Shown here one piece after another: positions 1-12,273 of a stretch of DNA of 64,000 nt (positions are counted from its first letter, which is position 1; each line of letters begins with the position of its first letter). This DNA comes from Struthio camelus (lineage: Eukaryota; Chordata; Aves; Struthioniformes; Struthionidae): the NCBI RefSeq assembly GCF_040807025.1, contig NC_090944.1, positions 115,204,238 through 115,268,237 of the forward strand. Direction: 5' to 3'. Under the pieces are notes generated by a model. That model was not told the DNA's origin, did no database searches, and saw only the letters and a list, made by a program, of their open reading frames with translations. The position numbers and the translations under genes were made by a program.

Positions 1-3000
1 CATACAATGTCAATGGGAATGTAAGCAACTGCTGGCTTGCTGCAGCAAGGCAGGAGGATTCCAAAAATTCTTATTGTCCCTGTGGTACACAGGAGATGTT
101 CTGTAAAGTCAGTAATGCAGCTATGATTGTTCTTCCCCTTGCCTCTCAATTAGCCAGTGCTGCACATATTGTTCCCTGTCAAATATCTTATTTTATCAGA
201 TGCCAGAGAGCAGTGTTGTTGGCTTTTCAAATTGTTGATTTGATTTCTGGCAGTACTTGATTGCTTTAAAATGTGCTTTCTACGTCCATTTTCCTTAATA
301 CTTAATCAACTGCAGAAAAATAAACTGAAATGAGGTTTCAGTTAAGTGAGTGTTTCACTTTTGTCCCTGCTATCTCATTCATTTATTTCCTTTAGCTCAC
401 TAAAGGAGTTTCAGAGGTTTTATCTTTCATTTGCAAGAAATTTTGCAGTCAGATTCTCTCTTTACAGCTAAGTCCCTCCAGTGCTAAATTGCCTCCAGTG
501 CTGCAGTGAAGCAGAAAAGCTAGACTGCTGAAGAGGTGGTGAAAAGCAACCCAGTATCAAACCAGAACTGCAGTGAATTTAAGTAAGCAAAACGCGGCTG
601 ATCATGTGAGAAGACTATTCAATGGACCATGGCAAAAAGCCACGTGCCTGAAACGCAGAAGCTGCAGTAACTCAGCACGAGAGTTCAGTTAGTCAGGAGT
701 CGCAACGCATTGCAGGAATATTCTTGTTACTGCAGCAAAGAGGCTAGTTTTAGTGTTGCAAGTGCAGTTTGAATCTATGCCACGTATGAGATACTAAAAG
801 CAAGCCCTGCCCTATAGGCTTGCAAATTTGACACTTCTAGCAATGCCTGAGCAACACTGGAGTACTTCTGCATACGTACAGGAATGTCTTTATGCACCTA
901 TAATGCAAGTAACAGCTTGAAACCTATTAAACTTGCACCTTTCTCCCCCTGTCCTCTATGTGAGCTGATCTGTGGTAAGTGCCCATGGGAAGATAAGAGC
1001 TTGCATACAGTAAGCTGTTGAGGAGCAGCAGCTCCAGGAAAACATGTTGCATGAGGTAGCAGCTTGCAGCGCATATTCACCAGTCTGTGCTAGTCACAGT
1101 AAAGCTGGGGAAATGGGTGCTCTCCTCTTTCCAGGAGGTGAACAAAGGGTTGGAGTTAGAAGTTAAAAGGAGCTCATGGGGTGGGCTGAGCAGAGGAACA
1201 TGTAAATTTTATTCTAAAAAAAAAAAAAAAAGGGTAATGTGGAACATATTGCTACTAAATCACAGCTTAGGACTCACATAGTCCAAGGTTATTTCTGGCA
1301 TGTGCACAGGTTCCTCAGAGGTAAGGCACAGGCTTGAAATTCCAAAATTCACTGGGGCAAAACAGGGTTTTTTCTCACACGTTTTTCTGTGACCCATGTG
1401 CTTATCTATTTCAGTCTTACAAAGAAGCAAGAGGGTTGAGCTAAATACATCTGTGATCCAGTATAATGGTAATAGGAGAAGAAGGGAAAACAGATCAAGT
1501 GATGAAATATATGATCCACAGTTTGGATTCCAGCCAGTTAGGTGAACTTTTTGACTGCTAACCGTCTTGAAAAATGTAAGACCAAATTCTGAATGGCAGA
1601 TAATTGCAGAATGGCCTGAGAGGCCCTGTTCAATGAGGTTTGACTTGCTGAAGACTGAAAAAATTATTATTACAGTAAGAATGAGTCAAGTGGAAAATGG
1701 ATTATAGGTTAATCGATTAGGATTACTAGAACATCCCCAAAGAATTTTCCTTTAATAAGAGATAATATCTCTGATTGCCTGTGATGTTGTCTCTTTTTGG
1801 TCTGTGGAAATAGACCTCTGGGTATTTCTGACAAAAAATGGAGTCTAGAACACGTCACATAGAAAGGGGAAACAAGATGGGGAGAATTAGAAGCTGTTCA
1901 GCAGATCCCAAGGAATTTACTGGCAACATTATAAGATCGAGTTCAAATTGAAGGTCATTGTGGTGGGCATTGAATCTTAAGCACTTTAACAGAAAACTAA
2001 TTCTTCATGTTGAAACATATTAGGGATGATAGATAATGCACCCTCCATGAGATGGAAACACTGGAAAATATCCAGTGCTTCAAAAGTAACTCACACTTCT
2101 AGTTTAGCATATTGGCTTAAGAAAGTATGGCGTGAAACTCCAGTGAAAGAGATCCAGTGGATCGCTCTGTGCACATGCTTTTTCAAACAGACAGATGACG
2201 TTGCAGTCTTGAAGGTCAAGAGTTTTGTTTTCCTTCTAAGGGGTTTATGGCCTCGATAGCCATTAAGAATAGTGAAAAGAGCTATTCTTATCATAATTTT
2301 TGAATTAATCTAAAAGTTATCAAAACCTATCCTGCAGACTGCTCTTTTTAGATATTAAAAGGTAACTTTCTCTCTTAGGTATTTTATTTTGCTGAGCTGA
2401 TTGCTAAAGGGAAATTTCAACAAAAGGGAAAAATCCAGTAAGGTGGAGAAGGCTACGAAAGACTGCGGCCTGAGAGAGCTTGGGCTCAGACCCTGCATGG
2501 TGCAGATCTAACCAGTTCTGCTTCAGACAGATTTGATTCTGTGTTTTAACTATCTGAATGTGACTTTATCCTCTCTTTTCCCCTCTAAATCTAATTTTGA
2601 AGCTTGCTGACATATAATTAAAGTATGATCCAGAGAATAGGCTATGTTTACTATTAGAGGCTAAAGTAATCAAAGCTGTTAGCCATTCAGGTGTGAAGAT
2701 TTTATTGTACATGTATCCTGTGGCTGTGAGATAGACCAAGTTCAGTGATACTCATGTCACTGAAAAATATTCACATATTTTTAATTGTCTCCACATACAG
2801 AAACCCTGATTTATACAGACAGATACCTGTGTGCTTGAAGAAATCAGTATTTGCCACTGCAGAGTCACAACTGCTTGCGCACATGCAATCTGAAGAACCG
2901 GAGCAACATTTTAGCATACCCAGCTATGCAGTGTGCCACGGTAGGCAGTGAAATAAGTATGTCCAATTGAAACAACAGAAGAAATTTAAGAAACTGAAAT

Positions 3001-5990
3001 GAAACTATTCATGTTAGAATTTCTAAAAATATTAGCCATGCTACTTTGCCAAAGTACAAGATTCCTACTTTAAGTCCTATGCAGAAGATAACAAGTCTCA
3101 CAGAACATTTCCCTTCTGGTTGTGATTGGGCCCCCAGGTCAGTATTGGTTTGGAGGGAAGTTTCCACTTACTCTGATGACTGACATTTGCTGTTGTGAAA
3201 AGGATAAACTCAGGCCCTGTGCTAATCTCAGAGCAGTGATTTTTTTTTTTTTTACTGGTTTACATTTAAAACTTTCCCATGTGCAGTATCTAATTATGGT
3301 ATATTACAAAAATCTGGATTTAAATGGTAACAGTGCACAATGCTGAAAGTGACTGTGTTGGTAAATTGCTTATTCACTTTGATGATTAAGCCCATAATTA
3401 TTGCATTAGCATCCCAAACCACACTCATCTGCTGATACATCTCCTTTTAAGGCAATCCCAAGAGATGTGATAGGCTAAGTAGAAAGGGTACAGCACTTGA
3501 AGGAGGGCAAAGAACGTGTAGGAGACAGTGTCAGGGATTAAACAGAGGTTGCTTTCTTCAGCTTCTGGGTGTGACCCAGGATAGTGCTAGAGTCTGGTAC
3601 ATCTAAAGGATTTTTTGCCGAAGAAATGTAAAAATAGATCCTTTCCACTAATGGCTATCAAAGAGCCTATGTCACTTTCTGTCAGGTCTTATTATCGATG
3701 TTGTACTCATACAGTAATCAAAGCAAATCATTTTATCTGGTCTGGTAAGATGGCTCCTCAACTTTCACACCAACAAGGCATGCAGCTGCCTACGCTCTTC
3801 TACGTTTCTTGTCCTAAAATGTTTGCTAACGCTGCTAACTGCTGTTTAACAGCTGTCTTCCACCTCCCCCCCTCCTAAAGTAACTCCTGTGTGTCTTCAA
3901 TACATTTTTTTGAGAGAGAACACTTTATGGTCCCCCTAAAAGTAAAGACATAAAACAAGCGTCAGATACTACTTTGTGTCGGCAGCAGTTTTAGGCTTTA
4001 TATGATACAATTCCAGGAAATGAGTTACTTGGCACAGTTTGTTTCATGGAAGACAGACCAGCAGTGTAGCCCGAACCCCTGCAGGTGCCACGTTAATTTC
4101 TCATCAATCTCCTGAAAGAATACACTTACAGACCCATTCCAGGGGCTATTTCAAGCCCAAGAGTGACATTTTCCACTCTCCTGGATTCTAAGAACTACTC
4201 TTTTACCTGTACCTTCTAGCAAGAACCAGTATTTTTTAAAGAAAATATTTTTCATGGAATTTATGGCTTCTTGAATTGAATCTGAGTATAGAAGAGATTT
4301 TTGAGACCGATACTCTGCAAATGAAACATCTTCCATGTATTTCCAGAGGTGAAAAACTGCTTAATGCTGTTTTTGACCAAATGGCCAGATAAAAATCTCT
4401 TACAAGTGTTCCTGATTACAGATCATTTCATTAGCATAAAACACGGGGAAATTTTTTCTCTCTGTAGAAGTATGTTAGAAGAATTCTCCAGTATTGGAGA
4501 AAAAATATAATTTTAAAATATAAAGAAATATGTATGAACCTCCAGGGTTGGGTAGGTAAAAAGCACCCTCAGCTGAAGATTTCCAAGCAGACCACAAAAT
4601 GCAATCTTCAGAGGTAGTAAAACAGCATGAAAGGCAAAAATAAATCTTGTCAAGGAGGAGCGGTGCATGCCTTCTCCTGGGCAAAGTTTGAAATTACTTG
4701 TTCTAAAGCAAAGAAAATTGTTCCTCAGATATATCTTGATGAACTAGATTGAAAGTTGCCTTGGGCTGGATTGTAGTGCAAGAACTGCCCTCTGTGCCCT
4801 CACTTTATACCAATAACTATACAATCTATGTACCTCGAGAATAATAGAAGGTGGAGGGTGTTAAATATTTTTTGTTTTAAAAGTTTAGCTTCTTGTGTTT
4901 TGAGACACTGTCCTCCTTCCCTCCCTGCACGTATTTTCCTATACTCTTTCTTCACACTCTCCTTCCTAGGCATGCAGTTAGCATCTTTCTTTCCTAACCT
5001 AATTACACAGTCTCTTCCTTCTCCCCTTCCATCCCCAATGTAAAATTGCTTTCAGTGTGTATCCTCTCTCAAAGAGAGAAGCTGCCATTCTCTTTTCCTA
5101 AGAGCTGGAGAAGAGTCTACAAGTACAACTGAGGCATATTTCCCAGTAAGCAGTGGAGATTACCGGGGGATGCTGGCTGATGCATGGCCAAACACAAGCA
5201 CACGGAAGAGACACTGGTTCAGGCAATGCAGCCAGCAGGGTTTAAGCATCCCAATGGTGCATGAGCTAGCAGTAGGCCAGAGCGGAGGTTGTTTTTGTGA
5301 ACAGATCTCAGACACTATGCTGCATAAATAAGTGCCAACACGGACTTGGAGAGTGCACTGGTTTCGGATAGGGCGTACACAGAATAACATAGGCCAGGGA
5401 AGCAAGTACCCAACTTGCTGACAAATAACAAGTCAACAAACATCTAGTGTGGGTAAAAAAAAAAAAAAGCAGCACAACGACCTTGAAAAATGTTTCCATC
5501 TTACTATTTTGTCTATCTATCTGGTCCAAACACAGTGATAGTGTACAAAAAGGCTTTGGTTTGAAGACAAACAGAAACCAAAAAAGAAAAATATTTTGTA
5601 GGACATTCAAGTCCACCTAATATGGAACCCAGCAATTCAGCTTCCATCTGTGGAACTATTCCTTTTCTAATAAACCTCACTACCAGCAAGCTTCTCCTGA
5701 TGTACATTATGCTTACCCTTCTCATTTAATCTTTGCTTATGTTACATATTATTTTTCCAAAGAATCCCTTGTTCTCCTTTGCATGCTACATCCTTCTAAC
5801 ATATAAAGGCAGTTTTGGTCTTTTTCCTTTCATTCCTGTACAACTAAATCCTATGCCCCCACTATGAATTGATCCTATAAATCAATTCATTCTCCACTAA
5901 TTATCTTACTCCTATTTTCTAAATTTCTTCAATGTCTTTAGTCAGTATTTTTGAAAACAAAGATGCCAAGTTTAAATCTTCCCAAGTGCA
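1..5990. other. 3' flank of SPATA7, no recognised gene
   Basis: AT-rich sequence with stops in all frames. It holds a 16-base poly-A tract at 1216-1231, short poly-T/poly-A runs near 3241 and 5457, and one exon-like island at 4213-4314. In mammals PTPN21 ends convergently on this side; I looked on the plus strand for its phosphatase-domain exons and saw none. Confidence 0.6.
4213..4314 (-). other. Unassigned exon-like island
   Basis: Minus-strand stretch with acceptor gtttcatttgcag and donor gtacag, 102 bases, phase two in and one out, open throughout. It reads YRSQKSLLYSDSIQEAINSM and then KNIFFKKYWFLLE. I do not recognise it. It could follow the 6488-6527 exon in phase as an alternative 3' path of SPATA7, belong to another transcript, or be chance: 33 open codons is not significant by itself. 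Confidence 0.25.
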
Positions 5991-6015
5991 GAACAGCATA
6001 TAGCTAGATATCAAA

Positions 6016-6021
6016 TTTATT
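6016..6021 (-). terminator. SPATA7: AATAAA poly(A) signal, probable SPATA7 3' end
   Basis: TTTATT on the plus strand, that is AATAAA on the minus strand, 14 bases after the TGA at 6036-6038. Cleavage would be expected around 5990-6005. Confidence 0.5.
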
Positions 6022-6035
6022 GCAACAGGATATAC

Positions 6036-6139
6036 TCAAAATCCACTGCTGCTTAACAGCTCCTCTTTTAGAAGTGCTGGGATCCTTCTGGGAGGAATCA
6101 GGTACGTTGCATCTTCTACTAAAGGATTCTCAGCTGCAC
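6036..6139 (-). CDS. SPATA7: Likely SPATA7 terminal coding exon, stop at 6036-6038
   Basis: The acceptor is gagtgccttacag (a second in-frame acceptor lies six bases on). After two bases finishing a split codon it reads AAENPLVEDATYLIPPRRIP, then ALLKEELLSSSGF and TGA. A poly(A) signal follows within 20 bases. I see no convincing match to the human C-terminus, which is much longer and acidic. It is the only minus-strand piece below 8 kb that combines an acceptor, the correct phase, a stop and a poly(A) signal, so I take it as the end of this bird's SPATA7, with the alternative that a true long terminal exon lies outside my recognition. Confidence 0.5.
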
Positions 6140-6487
6140 CTGTAAGGCACTCAGTGTCTTGCAGGAGTCGACCTTAGATATATGCTCAACATTCTCTAGA
6201 CAGATGTAAATTACAAATCCTCTCAAGCTGAGGTACTATTTCTAAATACTTTTTTTCCCACAAAACTGACTTAAAATTCACTAATTTCAGCTCAGATTGT
6301 TCCTCAGACACTTTTGCTACCTACTGACTGTCAATAAGACTAGCATCTAAACAGATACCAAAACACCATTTCTATCCTAATTGAGGCATTTTGAAAGACA
6401 AAATAACCTTCTACATTCTAGTTATTTTGTAATTCCTTTGATTGTTATTTATTCGTCGTGCAAAGCATATGCATAACTCCCACTTAC

Positions 6488-6527
6488 CCACTGTTGAAGA
6501 AAGTACAATACCAAATAGCGGTGTTAC
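6488..6527 (-). CDS. SPATA7: Likely SPATA7 penultimate exon (40 bases)
   Basis: 40-base exon: acceptor cttatttgtttctgaaag, donor gtaagt. It enters in phase 0, as needed after the exon ending at 8051, and reads VTPLFGIVLSSTV plus one base. That base joins GT of the terminal exon to make Gly. Similarity to human (MRHLLHVLKVDLG) is faint and could be chance. The call rests on phase and splice-site quality. Confidence 0.42.
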
Positions 6528-7019
6528 CTTTCAGAAACAAATAAGCAGAGGTAGTCTGTTTAAATGCCACACTATGTCAGGTCCACAAAAACGCGCCCCT
6601 CTGTGCTGTAGCGGTATGAGCTTTAGAATGCAAAGTCCAAACCTCCGACCATTTATTAGTCTTGATCATTAAACCTAATGAAATTGCCTTGCACAGAAGC
6701 ACTGAGAGAGAGAGCCAGAGGAAGGACTCAAGCACCAAATTCCTCTAAAGGCTAGAATGAGCAATCTCACTCCCTACAGGACATGGCAGAAGCGTGGGAC
6801 GAAACAGCACCAAAACCTAAGCCCTGTAGGCTAAGCAGAAACCCACCTGCCAGCAGCTGGCAGGCAGTGCAAAGTGGAAAAAATGTGACTAAAGGCCTGA
6901 GCCCTCTGTGGCCCTCACAGTTCTGCTCCAGGCTCTTGGGATTCTTTGGTCTCTCCCCTCTCCTTTTTTTTTTTTTTAAATACGGAGACTGCAAAGAAAA
7001 AGCAATGTATACTTGATAG

Positions 7020-7050
7020 TCATGAGGGAGGAGGAAAACCTCCCTCATGA
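7020..7050. repeat. 12-bp inverted repeat, 7-base loop
   Basis: TCATGAGGGAGG and CCTCCCTCATGA flank aggaaaa. Intronic with respect to SPATA7 (between 8051 and 6527). No terminator-type role is implied in a vertebrate genome. Confidence 0.9.
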
Positions 7051-7937
7051 GTGCTGCAGCCCCAACTTACAACGCCAGCGTCTCCCTGTTTGATCATGTT
7101 ATCTTACCCAGTGGAACAATTTCAAAAGCTGGAAAGCAAAATGCCCATTTTGGGTATTTGCTCATAAGGTGTGGGACTGGATTTGGGCCTACCCACTCTC
7201 GAGGAGGAAGCTGAATCTGACTCCCACACTTAATGGGCAAATGCTTCAACCTCTCTGGGCTAACAGAAAAGATAGCAGCAAAGGTACACTGCTAACACCA
7301 TTTTCTCTGTGAATGACTTTTAAAAGGAAAACATTGTGTCCTACAGAGGTCTTTCAAACAGCAGTTATAGAGCCCTCTTCTGGGAGCAGGGCTTAAGATC
7401 TGGATTAAAACAGGCAGAGGTGCTTTCGTTCATCCTAAATGATGCCAAATCTGCAGAGGAAAGACAGGAATGTGGACACATATTCATGCCTGGCATTTCC
7501 TATTGTCTTTCCCAAGGTCGATCCTCTCTCAGCATGGGAGATTTTCAGGAAAGTGCTGTAAGGTGTATAACTCTTGGCAGGCACCACATGGGGGGCCTTA
7601 ATGTTGAACTCTGGAGTTTTATATTCTGCTCTGGGGACCAAAATCCTAAAAGCAAGTTATTACAAAGCAAGGTTTTCTTACTGGATCTAGCCACAGACTA
7701 CAAATCTCTCTTGTTGTTCTACTCTAGAAAAGAGCAATCACAGCAAAAAAGTGCAGCAACAAATGTTCTTCATAAATAGGTTTTATGTAATTAAAGCCAT
7801 TCTGCACACTAAGTACATTATCCATCTTTTGGAAGCCCTATTAGAAAAATATAGAGAAACATAGAAAAATCTCTCTCTAGCAATTTTCCACAGAAAACAC
7901 TCTACCTGCTGCTTTTATAGAAGCAGTTTCTTCTCAC

Positions 7938-8007
7938 CTTGTATTTAAATTGTGTAGCAGTCAATCTGCCATAAATTGTTGCTCAGCATTGATATACAAC
8001 ATTTCTC
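7938..8007 (-). CDS. SPATA7: Possible alternative SPATA7 3' coding exon with early stop
   Basis: Only 43 bases after the preceding exon's donor there is a strong acceptor (ctgtcacctacag) and, 70 bases on, a gtgaga donor. In phase 0 it opens with Glu-Lys, as human does at this place (EKMRHLL), reads EKCCISMLSNNLWQIDCYTI and hits TAA at 7945-7947. All three frames close within the exon. The stop lies 7 bases before the donor, so it would not be expected to trigger nonsense-mediated decay. The 43-base gap is shorter than nearly all vertebrate introns, which argues against joint use with 8051-8108; retention of the gap or chance are the alternatives. Confidence 0.25.
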
Positions 8008-8050
8008 CTGTAGGTGACAGAGAATTTAATAATAGACATTTTTTGCTCAC

Positions 8051-8108
8051 CTCATCAAGGTTATGCCTCTTACTTTTAATGTGCATTTGAAATACATCTT
8101 CTAATGCC
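8051..8108 (-). CDS. SPATA7: SPATA7 exon with LEDVFQMHIK segment
   Basis: 58-base exon, acceptor ttttactctttttaag, donor gtgagc. It reads ALEDVFQMHIKSKRHNLDE; human reads FLERLFERHIKQNKHLEEE. It leaves in phase 0. This is the last exon with clear similarity to human SPATA7; everything further 3' is less certain. Confidence 0.9.
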
Positions 8109-9349
8109 CTTAAAAAGAGTAAAAAGGAACATCAGTGCAAAAAGAGAGTATTCAAAGCCCATACACTTCCAAACGAAAAATATCGTTTGGCCTGTCTTTC
8201 AGATCACTTAAAATATACCCCGACTCTTCACTTTTGCTCCATCTCCCCGCTTCCCTACCATAGCTGTAAGTGGATTTAAAAAAAAAAGTCTTAAATATTT
8301 GTACAGTTGTTGAATATCCTCATTCCAAGTGCATGCTGTTGAGCAGGAACTGTGATGGGGAGAGCCTCTGTATGGTATTCCAAACTACTCTTCCACATTT
8401 AATACAGCGTGCTTTCCTCCAAATACAAGAGTGTTGGTGCTGTCCATCACAGTGCAGTAGCCCACCTCTGTAATTTGGTGGGGCCTATGTCCCTCTGTTG
8501 CCACATGGGTTTGCAAATACCATTCCACCACATGTTAACTGGGTGAAACTGCTCAGGGTACCGGGCAGTACTCTAAGACTCATTTATAGCTATAGTTCCT
8601 TTGTCCATTATAATTCATTACTCAGAAAGGACTTTTGAAATTGCCTCTAGCCAACTCCTTTAGATCTCTAAAGATCACTTGCACAGTCTCTTTGTACTCA
8701 GGCCTCCTTTTCAGTAACTTTTAAGGGAAATATTGAACTCTCATGGGCAGATTTTTGTTAACTAGGTATACTAGAGAAAGAGAGATGCCTTCAAAAAGCG
8801 CTCCCAGAATATTTTTCTTGATGGTTGCATAAGCTGCAAGCAAAAGACATACTAATTGTGATGAGCATCTATAAAAAAATAAAGACCTAACTGACTAGAG
8901 AAATTAGTTCTCCGGGTTCAACAATCATAATTTAGTCAAATCTAACCCAGTGACTGGGTTTTGAGAGTGTCATGGAAAATGTATATCTGCAACAAAGTGG
9001 AGGTCTCAGCAGGACTGTTTCAGCTACATACTGCACATTTGACTTGGGAGGCTACTTCGGGTTTTATCTGTAGAGAAGCTGGTCTAAATAAATGGAGGTC
9101 TTAATCCTGCAGCACATTAGCTAAAGCTACCGGTTGTATCTTTTATAGTGCATCACTAAAATCTATTTAGAAATTCAACTCTGGATTTAAAATAAAAGAC
9201 CACTTTTTATTGTTCTTTTTTTTGTTTCTACAGAGAAATTAAGTTCTGTTATTAGAGCCTGCCCAAAAAACCAGTGGATCGTTATTTATGTATTTTTAGC
9301 AATCTTTATTTTATGAGTTAATAAAGTATCTAAACAACCTCCATAAACA

Positions 9350-10047
9350 GCCCATGGGGGCTGACCTTCTGGAAAGCAGCTCTGTGGAGAGGGACCTGGG
9401 GGGTCCTGGTGGACAACACGTTGACCATGAGCCAGCAATGTGCGGTTGTGGCCAAGAAGGCCAATGGTATCGTGGGCTGCATTAGGCAGAGCATTGCCAG
9501 CAGGCTGAGAGAGGTGATCCTCCCCCTCTACTCAGCCCTGGTGAGGACACATCTGGAGTACTGTGTCCAGTGCTGGGCTCCCCAGTACAACAGAGATATG
9601 CAGCTACTGGGCTACGAAGATGATTAAGGGACTGGAGCATCTGTCATATGAGGAAAGGCTGGGAGAGCTGGGCCTGTTCAGCCTGGAGAAGAGAAGGCTC
9701 AGGGGGGATCTGATCAATGTGTATAAGTATCTGAAGGGAGGGTGTTAAGAGGATGGGGCCAGACTCTTCTCAAGCAGTGCCCAGTGACAGGAGAAGAGGC
9801 AATGAGCAGAAACTGAAGCACAGGCAGGTTCGTCTGAACATGAGGAAAAACTTCTTCACTGTGAGGGTGACTGAGCACTGGAACAGGTTGTCTAGAGAGG
9901 CTGTGGAGTCTTCATCCTTGGAGATATTCAAAAGCCATCTGGACACAATCCTGGGCAATGTGCTAGGTGACCCTGCTGGAGCAGGGGGGTTGAACTAGAT
10001 GATCTCCAGAGTTCCTTTCCAACCTCCACCATTCTGTGATTCTGTGA
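9350..10047 (+). mobile_element. CR1 LINE, 5'-truncated 3' fragment
   Basis: The sequence encodes, in broken frames, the C-terminal part of the CR1 reverse-transcriptase protein: [35 protein letters not shown], then after a small deletion [20 protein letters not shown], and finally RKNFFTVRVTEHWNRLSREA. It ends with the family's gaactagatgatctccagag and a tandem attctgtgattctgtga. The frame is broken at least twice (around 9600 and 9745), so it is dead. It sits in the intron between the exons at 11483 and 8051, opposite in strand to SPATA7. It is the least decayed mobile element in the window. Confidence 0.95.
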
Positions 10048-10909
10048 AGTCAGTCAAGAGGTCCTTTCACCTGACAAGCCTGCCGCATGGACAACTGTCT
10101 TCCCAGCAGCGTTCCGAGTTGTGCGCAATATGGGAGCATGCGCACAATCCCTGCTGCTATCACATCACAAAGGCAAAAGTTTATGTTCTTCTGCACTCGT
10201 TTTGTTTTCACTGTGTATATACAGAGAAAAATTTCATTTTCTGAAGGATGACAATCCTTCTTTTAATTTGGGCCTGATACATAGTAGCTTTTTGAGATTT
10301 TATTTGACTGTTATCTTATTTATAATTGTATGTATGGGCATGCATGATACTTAGCAACCTCTTAAATATGCAGTAAGTCAGTATTTTTAAAAGCCAGTCA
10401 TGTTCCTCCCAGTGTGAGCAAAAAATTAAAAGTGAAACCTGATACACCTGCTTCTAATATGAGACTTTAAATTAGTCTGAAAATTGCTATACCTGGAAGG
10501 AAGGAAGAAAATCAGTATCTTTAACTGATTGCTCAGAAAAATCCCCACTCATGTTTACAGCTCTTAACAAAGAGTCTTAAAAGACCCTTAAGGATTTTAA
10601 CTGAAGTTCTCTAGATTGAAAGGGAAATATCTCGATCTGATGTCAGAACAAGTCTGACTGATTTCAGGGGTTAGCACTCTGCAGCCTCAAAGCACAGCAA
10701 CTTGATGAAGACTAAGTCTTATATACTGGGGTTAAATTATCTCTTAAAGGAAAAGTGTCTCCTGTTTAAGATGCAGGCCAGGAAACGCTATAGGAAATGG
10801 AAGATGCAATATTGTAGCTTTTAGCAGGCCTACAAACAGACCTGTGGTTTATCATAGCCCTCTAAATACTACCTACTAGAAATGTGATAGACAGAAAGGG
10901 AGTGCATGG

Positions 10910-10940
10910 TGGTAGGTGTGTGTGTATGTTTGTGTGTGAC
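10910..10940. repeat. Imperfect (TG)n microsatellite
   Basis: Interrupted TG run (gtgtgtgtatgtttgtgtgtg) in the intron between 11483 and 8051. Confidence 0.8.
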
Positions 10941-11482
10941 AGAATTTCATGTATAGAACACGAAAACATTAAAGGATGCTGCAGTTAGACAGCAGCACTA
11001 CCAGGTATTTTGACTCTACTTTATGCATATATCTTACAAAAAACGATTGTATTTTTTATTTTGCTCTTACATTATGGAAAAAGAACTCTCAAGACAAAAT
11101 CTTTTGCACTTTGCTAAGGAAGACTCATTGCTGTTTCATCATATGTTAGCTCAGGATTGACTCAGATAAGAACTGGAATCAGACTACTGCAATAATAAAG
11201 TATACCACCATAAGGGAATGAGCTTGAGAAGAGAGTACGAGAACATAATGTTTCTATGCTTCTGCTAGAAGTTACTGGGAAGTATAAGGCTCACTGAAAA
11301 CATTTTCTGTTCAGCTACACAGCTTAAATCATGACTACTATAAAGTGCAATCACAAAAGTATGCATCAAATTAGACTGATTTCAAGTTTCACTTTAATCT
11401 CATTAAAACCAGTTCTTAACATTAATGGAATGGCTGGTCAAAAATTCTTTACTCAAATGAATAAGAAATGCCAAGTACTTAC

Positions 11483-11554
11483 GCTTTGTGATAACAACTT
11501 CTAATCAAAATATCATTTGTAAGATCTTCAAGAAAACAAAGATAGTCTTCTGCT
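11483..11554 (-). CDS. SPATA7: SPATA7 exon with conserved FLEDLTNDIL segment
   Basis: 72-base exon, acceptor gtatttctacag, donor gtaagt. It reads AEDYLCFLEDLTNDILIRSC and then YHK. Human has ELLYLSFIEDVTDEILKLGL here, one of the best conserved parts of the family, probably a helix. In and out phases (one base in, two out) match the exons on both sides. Confidence 0.92.
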
Positions 11555-12208
11555 CTGTAGAAATACACAAGCCGTTAGCATCTTTCTTTAACATTCACCG
11601 AATACAGTACGGTTTAAATATCTAAAATTATCCAAGGAGGATTTTCACTGGAGGGCAGTTTTATAGTAATTAAACTAATTCAAATACAGAATTTTGTCAA
11701 TATATTCAAAAGAGATGAATCTCTTTACTAGTCTGAGGTTTTTACTATCCAGGAATATACTCTCTTAAATGACTTATTTTCACAGCTCTGTTGGTCAGCT
11801 CCCTAATTACTTACTAACCAATTAATTTTATTAATTAAGAATATCTGTGTCTTCTACAAATAATCAATCCAAGAAAAATAGCTGCAATGGAGAGAAAGCG
11901 CAGGTATCATGAGACAAATCATTACTAACTTTTTGGTTTATGAAAGAAATGACACCTATTTAGTTTGCCTACAATAATGGGGGACTGGATGGCATGACCC
12001 AGAAATCTCTTCCAGTTTTCTGACCCCACACTTCTCAAGCAAGCAGCGGAACCTATATCCTTAGCAGTGTCACTTTTGCTCACCATGTAGTCTGTTTGTA
12101 ATTAATTGGCTCTTGCACCAATTTTCCAATTTTCTGTCAGGTTCTACTTTAATATTTTGATATAAAACTTAGAAATAGTTAAAAGGGAAAAACGAATATT
12201 TAACTTAC

Positions 12209-12273
12209 TTTCCTTGAAGTTGTGATCTTGGAGAAAGTGGCATGTCAGAATCCGTAAATTGTAATTCATGGTT
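12209..12273 (-). CDS. SPATA7: SPATA7 short exon with SPR motif
   Basis: 65-base exon: acceptor cttatcatggcag, donor gtaagt (perfect consensus). It reads NHELQFTDSDMPLSPRSQLQ, entering in phase 0 and leaving two bases (AA) that give Lys with the next exon. Human has SSPRAMCQYSLKPPS at the corresponding place; only the SPR core matches. Support comes from phase fit on both sides and the strong donor. Confidence 0.72.

Noticed and set aside
7115..7260. Possible MIR copy (gggcaaatgcttcaacctctctggg)
   Set aside because: Only one short core segment matches; the rest does not align, so it is not listed as a repeat.
7336..7779. 147-codon open frame, plus strand
   Set aside because: No recognisable domain, no splice context, lies antisense in a SPATA7 intron; length is within chance for a window this size.
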